The notes under the pieces: generated by a model
Told to the model about the DNA's origin: nothing
What the model saw: only the letters and a program-made list of their open reading frames with translations
The model's database searches: none
Position numbers and translations under genes: made by a program
Assembly: GCA_035528435.1 (NCBI GenBank)
Contig: DATKYN010000202.1
Location: forward strand, 1-5,155
Reading direction: 5' to 3'
Length of the DNA stretch: 5,155 nt
Origin: SG8-40 sp035528435
GTDB taxonomy: Bacteria > Pseudomonadota > Gammaproteobacteria > Burkholderiales > Eutrophovitaceae
Shown here: piece after piece, positions 4,823 to 5,155 of the stretch
Layout of the letters: each line of letters starts with the position of its first letter
Numbering within the stretch: the first letter of the stretch is position 1

Positions 4823-4836
4823 TTGCGATATATCAA
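4823..4836. promoter_or_regulatory. FNR-like dyad upstream of the stress-protein gene
   Basis: TTGCG-ATAT-ATCAA matches the FNR consensus TTGAT-N4-ATCAA at 8 of 10 positions, with a perfect right half-site. The flanking A and T extend it to ATTG...CAAT. Its centre is 65 bases before the start codon at 4895. A weak -10-like TAGGGT (4858-4863) would place the site about 41 bases before the transcription start. Function is inferred from the neighbouring FNR-type regulator. Confidence 0.35.
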
Positions 4837-4882
4837 TGAGTTTCCCCGCCAGGCTGGTAGGGTAACGGTAACATTATCAAGT

Positions 4883-4888
4883 AAAGGA
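4883..4888 (+). promoter_or_regulatory. Ribosome binding site deciding the start at 4895
   Basis: AAAGGA lies 6 bases before the ATG at 4895. An in-frame ATG at 4889 directly abuts this site and is too close to use, so the second ATG is taken as the start. Confidence 0.8.
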
Positions 4889-4894
4889 ATGAAA

Positions 4895-5155
4895 ATGAGT
4901 GAAAAACAGGCATATGAAAAGAAGCTGCAGGCGAAACTGGATGAATGGTCCGCCGAAATCGACAAGCTCAAGGCGAAAGCCGATAGTGCGGAAGCCGATG
5001 TGCAGCTGGATTACAACCGCCGTATCGACGGCTTGCGTTCGATGCAGCAAGCTGCCAATGAAAGACTCGTGGCGCTAAGGGACGCGAGCGACAATGCCTG
5101 GCAAGACCTCAAGGGAGGCATGGAGTCTGCCCTGGATTCGCTCGGAAATGCGCTG
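4895..5155 (+). CDS. sll1863-like coiled-coil stress-response protein, N-terminal 87 residues (runs off window)
   Basis: The frame is open from ATG 4895 to the window's last base and gives 87 residues without a stop. The sequence is almost entirely charged helix with a heptad pattern: MSEKQAYEKKLQAKLDEW, then EIDKLKAKADSAEAD, then LRSMQQAANERLVALRDA. It is followed by DNAWQDLKGGMESALDSLGNAL (66-87), the W-x-D-L-K-x-G-x-E-x-A motif. This matches what I recall of the sll1863 family of stress-response coiled-coil proteins, common in proteobacteria and cyanobacteria. The exact biochemical role is not established. There is no signal peptide or membrane segment, so it should be cytoplasmic. The family often has little beyond this region, so the gene probably ends shortly after the window. 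An FNR-like dyad upstream suggests redox-linked control. Confidence 0.8.
   Translation, partial: MSEKQAYEKKLQAKLDEWSAEIDKLKAKADSAEADVQLDYNRRIDGLRSMQQAANERLVALRDASDNAWQDLKGGMESALDSLGNAL

Larger units (their letters stand above)
4522..4894. other. 373-base stretch without a convincing gene; hydrophobic open frame on the minus strand
   Basis: After the hairpin at 4528-4563 no plus-strand frame looks like a real protein. On the minus strand a frame is open from 4832 leftward, passing the regulator's stop codon and ending inside that gene at 4308. Between about 4760 and 4610 its translation contains two hydrophobic runs (VSGVGLFWMSSVVPSLAFLP and NLVVGPGIVIAIFMDWQFIV) separated by a Pro-Ser-Pro turn. 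The only ATG is at 4718-4716, already inside the first run, and no ribosome site fits. It could be the decayed remnant of a small membrane protein, or chance in GC-rich DNA. I do not recognise the family. The right end (4823 onward) carries regulatory signals for the next gene. Confidence 0.3.

Noticed and set aside
4522..4839. Plus-strand open frame of 105 codons after the regulator
   Set aside because: It has a Pro/Arg/Ala-rich translation with no domain, no ribosome site, and begins right at the regulator's end.
4861..4872. Tandem GGTAAC GGTAAC before the stress-protein gene
   Set aside because: Only two copies of a 6-mer; too short to claim an operator without comparison.
1..5155. CRISPR array, tRNA, rRNA or complete insertion sequence
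   Set aside because: No regularly spaced repeats, no tRNA-like cloverleaf, no rRNA sequence and no transposase frame were seen on either strand.

Overview
This window looks like an accessory-rich chromosomal stretch from a gammaproteobacterium. That is an inference from overall protein resemblance (an E. coli-like Fe superoxide dismutase, a Crp/Fnr regulator, a TumE/TumA module); no rRNA or other phylogenetic marker is present. It mixes intact genes with clearly broken ones and with several inverted repeats, as expected of a region with past insertion, deletion and duplication.

Left part (1-640): the 3' end of a TumE-family toxin gene overlaps a complete antitoxin gene of the HVO_A0114-type winged-helix family (124-471). 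It is followed by a short repeat-rich element (480-579) whose arms resemble the GGGGTCAGG...CCTGACCCC hairpins I associate with REP/RAYT-type elements. Middle-left (629-2287): an intact ten-segment permease of the YraQ/ArsP-like (DUF318) family lies between two integron-like core motifs (GTTAGGC and GCCTAAC). The first 101 or so codons of an APC-family amino-acid permease follow. This gene is cut off exactly where a 102-bp element with 12-bp terminal inverted repeats begins.

Middle (2288-3553): hairpin-rich DNA, then an intact Fe superoxide dismutase gene (sodB) on the minus strand. Beyond its promoter region lies a C-terminal superoxide dismutase fragment on the plus strand. The two SOD C-terminal modules form an inverted repeat with a 37/38-nt identical core, flanking the promoter and N-terminal part of sodB.

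Right part (3554-5155): a Crp/Fnr-family regulator with an FNR-type recognition helix but no N-terminal Fe-S cysteine cluster. Next come about 370 bases without a convincing gene, then the start of an sll1863-like coiled-coil stress protein that runs off the window.

Functionally, the intact genes suggest a small redox/stress neighbourhood (SOD, regulator, stress protein, possibly a metal/metalloid exporter). FNR-like dyads (TTGA-N6-TCAA type) lie upstream of both sodB and the sll1863-like gene, so the local regulator may control its neighbours. No complete new defence or mobile system is evident. The most interesting items are the inverted SOD modules, the regulator/dyad pairing, and the possible cassette-like borders around the permease.
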